A stretch of 17,585 bases of DNA, taken from an uncultured Azospirillum sp. (GTDB taxonomy: Bacteria; Pseudomonadota; Alphaproteobacteria; RF32; CAG-239). Within the stretch, counting starts at the first letter, position 1. Every line of letters begins with the position of its first letter. The notes beneath the pieces were generated by a model. It was not told the origin of the DNA, made no database searches, and saw only the letters and a list, made by a program, of their open reading frames with translations. The stretch spans positions 1-17,585 of the forward strand of contig CABUAP010000008.1 of NCBI GenBank assembly GCA_902489675.1, written 5' to 3'. Positions 6,276 through 17,575 of the stretch are shown here, in pieces. Made by a program: the position numbers and the translations under genes.

Positions 6276-6862
6276 AAGAAATTTGTTTGATTACATCTAA
6301 CCGGGGCAAGGTTCTTTCGCTGCAAAAGGCACTGGATTCTTTTGGGATTGAAGTGAATGTGAATGTGCAAAATCTGGAATTGACGGAACCGCAGTTTGAT
6401 ACGGTTAAGGAAGTTTCCGCTTATAAAGCGAAAGAAGCTTATACCCGGCTAAAGCGGCCGGTTTTGGTTGAAGACGGCGGTTTTGCGGTTGAAGCCTTAA
6501 ATGGTTTTCCGGGGGTTTATACGAAGTTTGTCCTCAACACGATCGGCGCCGCAGGAATATTGAAATTGCTGGCGGGAGAGAGTAACCGCCGGGCTCGCTT
6601 TATCAGTTGTGCCAGCTATATTGACGAAGATGGTCGGTTGTTTCAATTTGAGCGGCCGGTAGAGGAGGGAGAGGTTGAAATTGCCGATCAAATGCACGTT
6701 GTCGACTCGCCTTATGCTTGGTCAGAATTATGGAAAATCGCTTATTTGCCGACATTTGGCAAAATGATGTGCGACTTGTCTTCGGAAGAAGTCAACGCAC
6801 TTTATCGTACCGGAAAAGGCAGTCTATGGGTTTTTGCCCGATGGTATGCCGGGCAAAAATGA
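6272..6862 (+). CDS. Divergent Ham1/ITPase (RdgB)-family nucleotide pyrophosphatase
   Basis: The family hydrolyses non-canonical purine triphosphates such as ITP, dITP and XTP to monophosphates. The 196-aa length fits. TSNRGK (8-13) matches the N-terminal SxNxxK motif, VEDGGFAVEALNGFPGVYTKF (66-86) the central acidic and GxPGxY motif, and FGKMMCDLSSEEVNAL (162-177) the FGKTxAEL block. The style of GVYTKFVLNTIGAAGILKLL is closer to the archaeal/eukaryotic ITPA branch than to standard RdgB. Odd points: the usual Ser after Glu-Asp is Gly (G69), and the C-terminal SHR block reads LYR (177-179), so the conserved His is lost. Activity or substrate may therefore differ. The gene overlaps nadE by 4 nt and ends the operon; the next gene converges 34 nt away, with no clear terminator between. 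Confidence 0.78.
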   Translation: MKEICLITSNRGKVLSLQKALDSFGIEVNVNVQNLELTEPQFDTVKEVSAYKAKEAYTRLKRPVLVEDGGFAVEALNGFPGVYTKFVLNTIGAAGILKLLAGESNRRARFISCASYIDEDGRLFQFERPVEEGEVEIADQMHVVDSPYAWSELWKIAYLPTFGKMMCDLSSEEVNALYRTGKGSLWVFARWYAGQK

Positions 6863-6896
6863 TGAATGACGTAACCGGTTGGACGATCGGCCGGGA

Positions 6897-8177
6897 TTAT
6901 AATTTGACGGTTTTGCGCTTTGTTGTTTCTTCTCTTTTGCCGCAGTGAGAACACTCTTTGATGGTATGAAGGGTGTAATCTTTGTAGGGAACCGTATAGC
7001 GGACCCGAACATCGCGGTTGTTGTGTCGTTCGGTTCGGTATTCGGTTTTATGATAGGTGTGGACATCGGTTTCAAAGGTATCAATGACAAAAAAGTTAAA
7101 CGGAGCACTGCAAAACGGACAAGTATAACTCTTTAGCGCCAGATAGAGAACCAAGTAGCTGACGGTTATGTCTAACAGCAGAAAAATGCTCAGCCGGACG
7201 CGTATGGGGTGGAGTTGATAATATTCGAGCAGCGTGTTTATCAGAGAATTGTCCCCACCCGAAAAGGCATAGGAAACGGCCAAGGTGTCGAGTTGGTTTT
7301 TAATCAGCAGGGCAATGACAAAGGCAATGGGGATGACAACGGCGGATCGAGTGATGTCGGCCGCGCCTTTGACACAGTTGATAACTTTTGCAAAAGTCAA
7401 TGAACTGCCGTAGGTCAAGATATTTTTGCGGATGATGGATATGGCGCTGTATGAGGCGATCAAACGCGTGATGATCAGGTTGAGCGATATAATTAGGATC
7501 AAAAAGCTGATGATCAGGGACAATTCTTTCCACCATTTGTTTATGTAGTCGTTTTTGGGTTCCGACAGGGCTTTGCTGCGAATTCTGCCGTAATCCGTTT
7601 GTGTCCATTTTCCGCTTTCTTCGGTCTGCAGATATTCTACTTTGTCGCCTTTTTGCAGTTTCCCGAGTTCTTTGTGTTCTTCATTATTGGAATAATAGCT
7701 CGTATCTTCCAGCACCTCGCTGACTAAAGTGTATTTATGGGCAAAATCTTGATAATAAAAAACGGTAGTGATGAAACAGGCGGCAATAAGACACGAAAAC
7801 AGAGGCATCAAAAGGCAGTTGCCGATGATGTTAAGCTGACCGTTAAAAGAAATTTTTGGTTTTTGTCCGGTCTGCTCTTGAGCCGGTTCGGTCTGTTCTT
7901 GATTGTCATCATCTTCCGGCAAAGGTGTCGGGGCAGAACTTTCGGATGTGTGTTGCTCGGCAAGAGAAGCATCGTATTGTTTGCGCAATTCCTGATCGCT
8001 GAGAATTTTGTATGCTTCTTCTATTTTGGCAAATTCTGCGGCTTTTTTAGGGGAGATTTTGGTTTCCGTATCTACCGCCGGATGATATTTCATGTTCAGC
8101 CGTTGATAGGCTGCGAGAATTTCGGCCGCGGTTGCATCGGGATTGACTTTTAGAAGTTGGTACAGAGTTTTAGCCAT
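6897..8177 (-). CDS. J-like membrane protein with SH3-like segment and C-terminal zinc ribbon
   Basis: The 426-aa protein has an N-terminal J-domain-like region (about 4-70; TLYQLLKVNPDATAAEI, EEAYKILSDQELRKQYD). Its loop reads H32-P33-A34 in place of the HPD tripeptide needed to stimulate Hsp70, so it may not be a working co-chaperone. An acidic, Glu/Gln-rich linker (76-108) leads to a first membrane helix (about 116-141). Residues 150-205 (including GKLQKGDKVEYL and GKWTQTDYGRIRSKAL) look like a bacterial SH3 fold. Three more helices follow at about 219-243, 279-300 and 328-349. The tail holds C353-C356 and C409-C412, a split CxxC pair typical of a zinc ribbon, around a basic, Tyr/His-rich strand region. 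GGAGA on the minus strand (8190-8186) precedes the ATG. It is second in a pair behind the lipoprotein gene, 21 nt away. Function unknown; a membrane-associated assembly or signalling role is a guess. Confidence 0.85.
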   Translation of the reverse strand: MAKTLYQLLKVNPDATAAEILAAYQRLNMKYHPAVDTETKISPKKAAEFAKIEEAYKILSDQELRKQYDASLAEQHTSESSAPTPLPEDDDNQEQTEPAQEQTGQKPKISFNGQLNIIGNCLLMPLFSCLIAACFITTVFYYQDFAHKYTLVSEVLEDTSYYSNNEEHKELGKLQKGDKVEYLQTEESGKWTQTDYGRIRSKALSEPKNDYINKWWKELSLIISFLILIISLNLIITRLIASYSAISIIRKNILTYGSSLTFAKVINCVKGAADITRSAVVIPIAFVIALLIKNQLDTLAVSYAFSGGDNSLINTLLEYYQLHPIRVRLSIFLLLDITVSYLVLYLALKSYTCPFCSAPFNFFVIDTFETDVHTYHKTEYRTERHNNRDVRVRYTVPYKDYTLHTIKECSHCGKREETTKRKTVKL

Positions 8178-8198
8178 TGTTATGATCTCCGGTAAAAA

Positions 8199-8699
8199 TT
8201 ATCTTACTTTTTCTTCAACTTTTTGACATATGTTCTGCGCCATATTTTTTAATATCGATGCATCTTTCTGCTTTATCCTGCCGATGGTGGCGGAGGTGAT
8301 CTGCGTCTTGTCTTTAGTGGAGCTTATTTCTATTTTTCCGTTGCCGATTTTGGTGCCGGCGGTATGGATAATTATGCTGTCAGAGCCGTTTTTTTCGATC
8401 CGGATTTCGGGAGCGTTCAAACCGGCGGCAAATTTTTCCACCGTGCAATGTGTTGCCAACAGTTTTTGCGCTTTTTCGGGGCAGCAGGCGCGCAGTTTTT
8501 GAGCAGCATCGTTGTTGTCGATATGTTTTTGAACTTTGGCATCATAAAAAATTTTGCGCCGAACAGGTTGAGGCGTGGGAACAGCCGCGGGTTTGATCTC
8601 CGTTACCGTGCTTGTTGTTTGGGGAGCCGGAGCGGGTTGTTTGAACGCGGCACAAGCGGTAAGGTTTAGAAATACGAAAAGAATAAACAGTTTTTGCAT
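8199..8699 (-). CDS. Small putative lipoprotein
   Basis: The 166-aa product starts with a short hydrophobic signal (MQKLFILFVFLNLTAC) with a lipobox LTAC, so Cys16 should be lipidated and the protein anchored in a membrane facing the periplasm. A Pro/Thr/Ala-rich linker (about 20-48) is followed by a small alpha/beta region with C72-C73, C85 and C158. It ends in a beta-rich stretch (KIEISSTKDKTQITSATIG) and an amphipathic helix. No known family is recognised. The ATG has a weak Shine-Dalgarno AGG about 7 nt away on the minus strand. It is the first gene of a two-gene unit with the J-like membrane protein, which suggests they act together at the envelope. Confidence 0.8.
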   Translation of the reverse strand: MQKLFILFVFLNLTACAAFKQPAPAPQTTSTVTEIKPAAVPTPQPVRRKIFYDAKVQKHIDNNDAAQKLRACCPEKAQKLLATHCTVEKFAAGLNAPEIRIEKNGSDSIIIHTAGTKIGNGKIEISSTKDKTQITSATIGRIKQKDASILKNMAQNICQKVEEKVR

Positions 8700-8723
8700 G
8701 ATGTTGCCTGAAAAACGATTGAT

Positions 8724-8753
8724 ATTATTAAGTTATAAAATACTGTATAACAA
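8724..8753 (-). promoter_or_regulatory. Candidate promoter of the lipoprotein / J-like pair
   Basis: On the minus strand TTGTTA (8753-8748) and AATAAT (8729-8724) are 18 nt apart. The start would be near 8717, leaving a leader of about 18 nt. The region is AT-rich, so other -10 choices exist. Confidence 0.45.
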
Positions 8754-8801
8754 TTGGTTATCTGTATCCAGCACAATTGTCCGTTTGTCCGCATTTTTTT
8801 T

Positions 8802-8856
8802 GGTTTTTTAACCGACAGCGGATGAAAATCCGTCAGCCGCAGAGAAAATTTGCGGC
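8802..8856. repeat. Cluster of three short hairpins in the divergent intergenic region
   Basis: GGTT/AACC around TTTT (8802-8813); CGGAT-GAAA-ATCCG (8819-8832), a perfect stem closed by a GNRA loop; and GCCGCA (8836-8841) with TGCGGC (8851-8856) around a 9-nt loop. None is followed by a T-run in either direction. They lie upstream of both divergent promoters, so they may be protein-binding or part of an unannotated RNA. Confidence 0.35.
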
Positions 8857-8901
8857 GGGGGCGAGGTTTGAAAAAAAGTTTGTTTGGGGTGCATTTTTTG
8901 C

Positions 8902-8930
8902 TTGCCAGAATCGCAAATGTGAGTCATTAT
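8902..8930 (+). promoter_or_regulatory. rpoBC promoter
   Basis: TTGCCA (8902-8907) and CATTAT (8925-8930) are exactly 17 nt apart, each close to consensus. The start would be about 8937, giving a leader of roughly 183 nt before rpoB. With rplL ending at a terminator 5 kb upstream and minus-strand genes between, rpoBC needs its own promoter, which supports this call. Confidence 0.65.
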
Positions 8931-8943
8931 CCGCTTGAATTTT

Positions 8944-8971
8944 GTCACGGAACGTGACGATTGCATGCAAT
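8944..8971 (+). promoter_or_regulatory. Two adjacent palindromes at the start of the rpoB leader
   Basis: GTCACG-GAA-CGTGAC (8944-8958) is a perfect 6-bp stem with a triloop, about 7-21 nt after the predicted start. ATTGCATGCAAT (8960-8971) is a perfect 12-bp palindrome directly after it. They could be DNA operators just downstream of the promoter or a stabilising 5' hairpin. Confidence 0.45.
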
Positions 8972-8985
8972 TATTTTATCTGATG

Positions 8986-9036
8986 CTCATCAAGAGGGGC
9001 TCTTTCCCCGAGGGTTTGATGAGGTTTTTCGTTTTT
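8986..9036 (+). terminator. Terminator-like stem-loop in the rpoB leader (candidate attenuator)
   Basis: CTCATCAA (8986-8993) pairs perfectly with TTGATGAG (9016-9023). Inside, GGGG (8996-8999) pairs with CCCC (9006-9009) around CTCTTT, with an asymmetric internal loop. GG then TTTTT-CG-TTTTT (9025-9036) follows. It lies between the promoter and rpoB and has no other gene to terminate, so partial termination controlling RNA polymerase supply is the simplest reading. The A-run at 9037-9043 could pair with the T-run and weaken release. Confidence 0.6.
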
Positions 9037-9049
9037 AAAAAAATTAACC

Positions 9050-9094
9050 TTCTGCGGTCGGGATTCAAGCGTACTTGATAGTATTGTCGCAGAA
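9050..9094 (+). promoter_or_regulatory. Two-tier stem-loop just upstream of the rpoB ribosome binding site
   Basis: TTCTGCG (9050-9056) pairs perfectly with CGCAGAA (9088-9094). Inside, TCAAG (9065-9069) pairs with CTTGA (9074-9078) around CGTA. The two stems are separated by an internal loop of 8 and 9 nt. The element ends 10 nt before the Shine-Dalgarno sequence at 9105-9110, a good place to control translation. Confidence 0.5.
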
Positions 9095-9119
9095 TTATAA
9101 CCATGAGGAATCACGCAAA

Positions 9120-12100
9120 ATGAAAGAATCTTATACGAATAAAAGACGTGTAAGAAAGAATTTCGGCAGAATCGACTCCGTGTCGGAAATGCCGAGTTTG
9201 ATTGAAGTGCAGACCGGATCATACCGCGATTTCATCGAAAATAAAAATTGCGAATTCGGTTTGGAAGAAGTTTTCAAATCCATTTTCCCCATCAAAGACT
9301 TTTCCGGCTCCGGTGAGCTTGAGTTTGTTAAATACGAACTCGAGGAACCAAAATATGACGTTGATGAATGCATCAAGCGCGATATGACCTATGCCGCGCC
9401 GGTCAAAGCCACGTTGCGTCTGGTTGTCTGGGATGTGGACGAAGCCACCGGCGCTCGTTCGATCCATGACATTAAGGAACAGGATGTCTATATGGGCGAT
9501 ATCCCGCTGATGACGGACAAAGGTACCTTTATCGTTAACGGTACCGAACGCGTCGTTGTGTCGCAGATGCACCGTTCGCCGGGTGTTTTCTTTGATAATG
9601 ACAAAGGCAAAACGGTTGCTTCCGGTAAATATTTGTTTGCCGCGCGGGTTATTCCGTATCGCGGTTCGTGGCTCGATTTTGAATTTGACGCCAAAGACTT
9701 GATCTATGCCCGTATTGACCGCCGCCGCAAGCTGCCGGTTACTTCGATCCTTTATTCCCTCTATTCCAAGGAAACCGAGGAAAAGTTAAAAGAACTGGCC
9801 AAAGAAGGCAAAAAACTTGAACGTTCCGAAATTAAAGGAATGGATAAAGAAGAAATTCTCAGCTACTTTTATGATGTGGACACTTATGTTGCCGACAAGA
9901 AGGGCTGGAAGAGCAAATTTATTCCCGAGCGTTTCCGCGGTGTTAAATTCGCTTTTGATTTGATTGATGCCGAAAGCGGAAAATCGGTTTGGGAAGCCGG
10001 TAAAAAGATGCCGGCGCGCGCTGCTCAGAAATTGGTTGACGAAGGGTTGGAATTTTACCGTGTGGCCGAAGATCAGCTGCTTGGCAAATTCCTTGCGACC
10101 GCTTTGGTCGAGAAAAAGACCGGCGAAGTGGTTGCCGATGCAGGTGCCGAAATCAATCAGGAGCTGTTGGACAAGATCAAAGAAGCCAAAATCAATGAAA
10201 TCAAGGTTCTTTATATCGATAATGTTAATGTTGGACCTTATATCCGCAATACTTTGGAAGTGGACAAGAACCACAGCCGGGAAGAAGCACTGCTTGATAT
10301 CTATCGCGTTATGCGCCCGGGCGAGCCGCCGACATATGAAACAGCTGATGCGCTGTTTAAGTCGTTGTTCTTTGATAACGAACGTTATGATTTGTCTTCG
10401 GTCGGCCGTGTTAAGATAAATACCGCGCTTGACATCCCGTTTGAGGATGCACCGGATACATACCGCACATTGCGTAAAGACGATGTTTTGCGCATTGTTA
10501 AACGTTTGGTCGAACTGCGTGACGGCCATGGCGAAGTTGACGATATAGACCACTTGGGCAACCGTCGCGTCCGCTCGGTCGGCGAACTGATGGAAAACCA
10601 GTACCGTATGGGTTTGCTGCGTATGGAAAGAGCGATCCGCGAAAGAATGAGTTCGGAAGTTCTGAATAACGTCAAACCGCAGGATTTGGTCAATGCTAAG
10701 CCGATTGCTTCGGTTATCCGCGAGTTCTTCGGTTCTTCGCAGCTGTCGCAGTTTATGGATCAGAACAATCCGCTGTCGGAAATTACCCACAAACGCCGTC
10801 TGTCGGCTTTGGGACCCGGCGGTTTGTCCCGTGATCGCGCCGGTTTTGAAGTGCGCGACGTGCATCCGACACACTATGGTCGTATCTGCCCGATTGAAAC
10901 ACCGGAAGGTCCGAACATCGGTTTGATTAACTCTCTGTCCACTTATGCCCGCATCAATAAATACGGCTTTATCGAATGTCCGTATCGCAAGATCGTTGAC
11001 GGCAAAGTGACCGATGAAGTGGTTTATCTGTCGGCCGATCAGGAAGGAAGATACATCATTGCGGAAGCTAATGCCGAAGTGCGTGACGACGGTACTTTTG
11101 TTAAAGATACCATTGCCTGCCGCAAGGCCGGTGAATTTGAGTTCCACACACCGGAAGAAATCAACTTTATCGACGTTTCGCCGAAACAGTTGGTGTCGGT
11201 TGCAACCGCCCTTATTCCGTTCTTGGAAAACGATGACGCGAACCGTGCGTTGATGGGATCAAACATGCAGCGTCAGGGCGTGCCCCTGCTGCGTTCGGAA
11301 GCCCCGTTGGTCGGTACCGGTATGGAAGCTACCGTAGCCAAAGATTCCGGTGCAACGGTGGTTTGCAAATATGACGGCGTGGTTGACGCGGTTGATGCCA
11401 ACCGTATTGTGGTTCGTTCAATGAACAAAAACTCGGACGGTGTCGGCGTTGAAATTTACAAATTGTCGAAATTCCGTCGTTCCAACCAGAATACCTGCAT
11501 CAATCAGGTGCCGCTGGTTAAGGTCGGTGATGTGGTTAAAGCCGGCGATATCATGGCTGACGGTCCGTGTACCGATATGGGCGAGTTGGCTTTGGGTAAA
11601 AATATGCTGGTTGCCTTTATGCCGTGGAACGGTCTGAACTACGAAGATGCGATCTTGCTTTCTGAGCGTGTTTCGCGTGATGATGTATTGACCTCGCTGC
11701 ATATTGAAGAATTTGAGGTAATGGCTCGTGACACCAAACTCGGCCAGGAAGAAATCACCCGCGATATTCCGAACGTTGGTGAAGAAGCTTTGCGCAATCT
11801 TGACGAGGCCGGTATCGTTTACATCGGCGCTGAAGTCAAGGCCGGTGATATTTTGGTCGGTAAGGTTACGCCGAAAGGCGAATCGCCGGTTACGCCGGAA
11901 GAAAAACTGCTGCGCGCCATTTTTGGCGAAAAAGCCTCTGACGTACGCGATACTTCGCTGCGCGTTCAGCCGGGTATTGAAGGTATTGTCGTTGACGTTC
12001 ACGTTTTCTCCCGACGCGGCGTTGAGAAAGACGAACGCGCATTGGCGATTGAACAGCAGGAAATTTCTCAGTTGGCAAAAGACCGTGATGACGAAATTGC

Positions 12101-13283
12101 AATTATTCGTAAGGTTTTTGATGCCCGTTTGAAAGAAATGCTGATCGGCCAGACGGTGGTTGATGCGCCTAAAGGCATTGCCAAGAAATCGGTTCTGACG
12201 GAAGAATCGTTTGCTGACGTTCCGTCTTCGCAGTGGCGCAAGATTGTGGTCAAAGACGAAGAAGCTATGGCCAGAATCGAAGAATTTGCCGCCGCTTTTG
12301 ACGCACGCGTCGCCGGTGTTCAGAAACACTTTGACGACAAGGTGGAAAAAGTTCAGCGCGGTGACGATCTGCTGCCGGGCGTTTTGAAAACGGTTAAGGT
12401 CTTTATCGCCACCAAGCGTAAAATGCAAACCGGTGATAAAATGGCCGGACGTCACGGTAACAAAGGTACGGTTTCCCGCGTATTGCCGCTTGAGGATATG
12501 CCTTATACCGAAGACGGTACCCCGGTTGATATCGTGCTGAACCCCTTGGGCGTGCCTTCTCGTATGAATGTCGGACAAATTCTCGAAACTCACCTCGGCT
12601 GGGCGGCCAAAGAACTCGGCAAGCAGTTGAACGAGATGTGCGAACAGTACAAACGCGGTGAAAAAACACTGGAAGAACTGAACAACAAGCTGAAAGAAAT
12701 TTACGGCGAAAAACAGTTTAAGCGTGAGATTGCCGATCTGACAACGGAAGAAAAAGTTGAGATGATCAAGAATGTTAAAAACGGCATTCCGATGGCGACT
12801 CCGGTTTTTGACGGCGCGCACGAACAAGATATCAACAGTATGTTGTCGATGGCCGGTTTGCCGACTTCGGGTCAGATTGATCTTTACGACGGACGTACCG
12901 GTGAGAAGTTTGACCGCAAGGTGACGGTTGGTATCATCTATATGATCAAACTGCACCACATTGTTGACGAAAAGATGCATGCACGTTCGGTTGGACCGTA
13001 CAGTCTGGTTACTCAGCAGCCTTTGGGCGGTAAAGCTCAGTTCGGCGGACAACGTTTCGGTGAAATGGAAGTTTGGGCATTGCAGGCATACGGCGCAGCC
13101 TATACCTTGCAGGAAATGCTGACGGTTAAATCTGACGATGTCAGCGGCCGTACCAAAGTTTATGAAGCGATCGTCCGCGGCGAGGAAGGATTTGAAGCCG
13201 GCGTTCCGGAATCCTTTAACGTTTTGGTTAAAGAAATCAAATCTTTGTGCCTGAACATCGAATTGCAGAACGAAGCCGTTTAG
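9120..13283 (+). CDS. rpoB: DNA-directed RNA polymerase subunit beta
   Basis: The 1387-aa beta subunit forms, with beta', the catalytic cleft of RNA polymerase. Conserved regions run throughout: GDIPLMTDKGTFIVNGTERV near 126-145; the rifampicin-binding region GSSQLSQFMDQNNPLSEITH (538-557) followed by KRRLSALGPGGL; HPTHYGRICPIETPEGPNIG (582-601); GDKMAGRHGNKG (1105-1116) with active-site lysines; and C-terminal QFGGQRFGEMEVWALQAYGA. Asp547, His557 and Ser562, equivalent to E. coli Asp516, His526 and Ser531, are the wild-type residues, so no resistance change shows there. ATG 9120 is chosen because GAGGAA (9105-9110) lies 9 nt upstream and the protein then begins MKESYTNKRRVRKNFG; an in-frame TTG 9075 would overlap the leader stem. 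The length is typical of alphaproteobacteria and longer than E. coli (1342). rpoC follows after 17 nt. Confidence 0.99.
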   Translation: MKESYTNKRRVRKNFGRIDSVSEMPSLIEVQTGSYRDFIENKNCEFGLEEVFKSIFPIKDFSGSGELEFVKYELEEPKYDVDECIKRDMTYAAPVKATLRLVVWDVDEATGARSIHDIKEQDVYMGDIPLMTDKGTFIVNGTERVVVSQMHRSPGVFFDNDKGKTVASGKYLFAARVIPYRGSWLDFEFDAKDLIYARIDRRRKLPVTSILYSLYSKETEEKLKELAKEGKKLERSEIKGMDKEEILSYFYDVDTYVADKKGWKSKFIPERFRGVKFAFDLIDAESGKSVWEAGKKMPARAAQKLVDEGLEFYRVAEDQLLGKFLATALVEKKTGEVVADAGAEINQELLDKIKEAKINEIKVLYIDNVNVGPYIRNTLEVDKNHSREEALLDIYRVMRPGEPPTYETADALFKSLFFDNERYDLSSVGRVKINTALDIPFEDAPDTYRTLRKDDVLRIVKRLVELRDGHGEVDDIDHLGNRRVRSVGELMENQYRMGLLRMERAIRERMSSEVLNNVKPQDLVNAKPIASVIREFFGSSQLSQFMDQNNPLSEITHKRRLSALGPGGLSRDRAGFEVRDVHPTHYGRICPIETPEGPNIGLINSLSTYARINKYGFIECPYRKIVDGKVTDEVVYLSADQEGRYIIAEANAEVRDDGTFVKDTIACRKAGEFEFHTPEEINFIDVSPKQLVSVATALIPFLENDDANRALMGSNMQRQGVPLLRSEAPLVGTGMEATVAKDSGATVVCKYDGVVDAVDANRIVVRSMNKNSDGVGVEIYKLSKFRRSNQNTCINQVPLVKVGDVVKAGDIMADGPCTDMGELALGKNMLVAFMPWNGLNYEDAILLSERVSRDDVLTSLHIEEFEVMARDTKLGQEEITRDIPNVGEEALRNLDEAGIVYIGAEVKAGDILVGKVTPKGESPVTPEEKLLRAIFGEKASDVRDTSLRVQPGIEGIVVDVHVFSRRGVEKDERALAIEQQEISQLAKDRDDEIAIIRKVFDARLKEMLIGQTVVDAPKGIAKKSVLTEESFADVPSSQWRKIVVKDEEAMARIEEFAAAFDARVAGVQKHFDDKVEKVQRGDDLLPGVLKTVKVFIATKRKMQTGDKMAGRHGNKGTVSRVLPLEDMPYTEDGTPVDIVLNPLGVPSRMNVGQILETHLGWAAKELGKQLNEMCEQYKRGEKTLEELNNKLKEIYGEKQFKREIADLTTEEKVEMIKNVKNGIPMATPVFDGAHEQDINSMLSMAGLPTSGQIDLYDGRTGEKFDRKVTVGIIYMIKLHHIVDEKMHARSVGPYSLVTQQPLGGKAQFGGQRFGEMEVWALQAYGAAYTLQEMLTVKSDDVSGRTKVYEAIVRGEEGFEAGVPESFNVLVKEIKSLCLNIELQNEAV

Positions 13284-13300
13284 AATTGGAGATAAAAAAT

Positions 13301-17482
<4,182 letters not shown>

Positions 17483-17504
17483 GCTTGAGCTTATAAAGCG
17501 GAAT

Positions 17505-17535
17505 AAAAGCCGTCGGTATAAACCGGCGGCTTTTT
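17505..17535 (+). terminator. Intrinsic terminator after rpoC
   Basis: AAAAGCCGTCGG (17505-17516) pairs with CCGGCGGCTTTT (17523-17534), with one G-U, around a TATAAA loop. The T-run 17531-17535 closes it. It begins 22 nt after the rpoC stop. Confidence 0.9.
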
Positions 17536-17555
17536 GTATTGATGCTATACAGACT

Positions 17556-17575
17556 ACCCCCATTTTAATGGGGGT
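17556..17575. repeat. Perfect 20-bp palindromic element near the right edge
   Basis: ACCCCCATT (17556-17564) and AATGGGGGT (17567-17575) form a perfect inverted repeat with a TT centre. No T-run follows, so it does not look like a terminator. It may be an operator of the next gene or the edge of a dispersed repeat cut by the window end. Confidence 0.5.

Noticed and set aside
6863..6896. GC-rich inverted repeat between the ITPase-like gene and the converging J-like gene as a shared terminator
   Set aside because: The CCGGTT/GGCCGG pairing relies on G-U pairs and has no T-run in either direction, so it is not a supportable terminator.
8983..9078. A 31-codon frame through the rpoB leader terminator-like hairpin, as a possible leader peptide
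   Set aside because: No Shine-Dalgarno precedes the ATG and the peptide shows no run of regulatory codons. The reading across the hairpin is probably chance.
10722..10810. Possible rifampicin-resistance change in rpoB
   Set aside because: The residues equivalent to E. coli Asp516, His526 and Ser531 are all wild type; the only differences nearby, such as Leu561 for Ile, are conservative.
11418..13052. A 544-codon open frame on the minus strand inside rpoB, with similar long frames inside rpoC (14813-16111, 16247-17563)
   Set aside because: They lie antisense to highly conserved polymerase genes, and the products resemble no protein (Phe/Asn/Arg-rich, as expected from antisense of biased codons). 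They are shadows of rpoB and rpoC.
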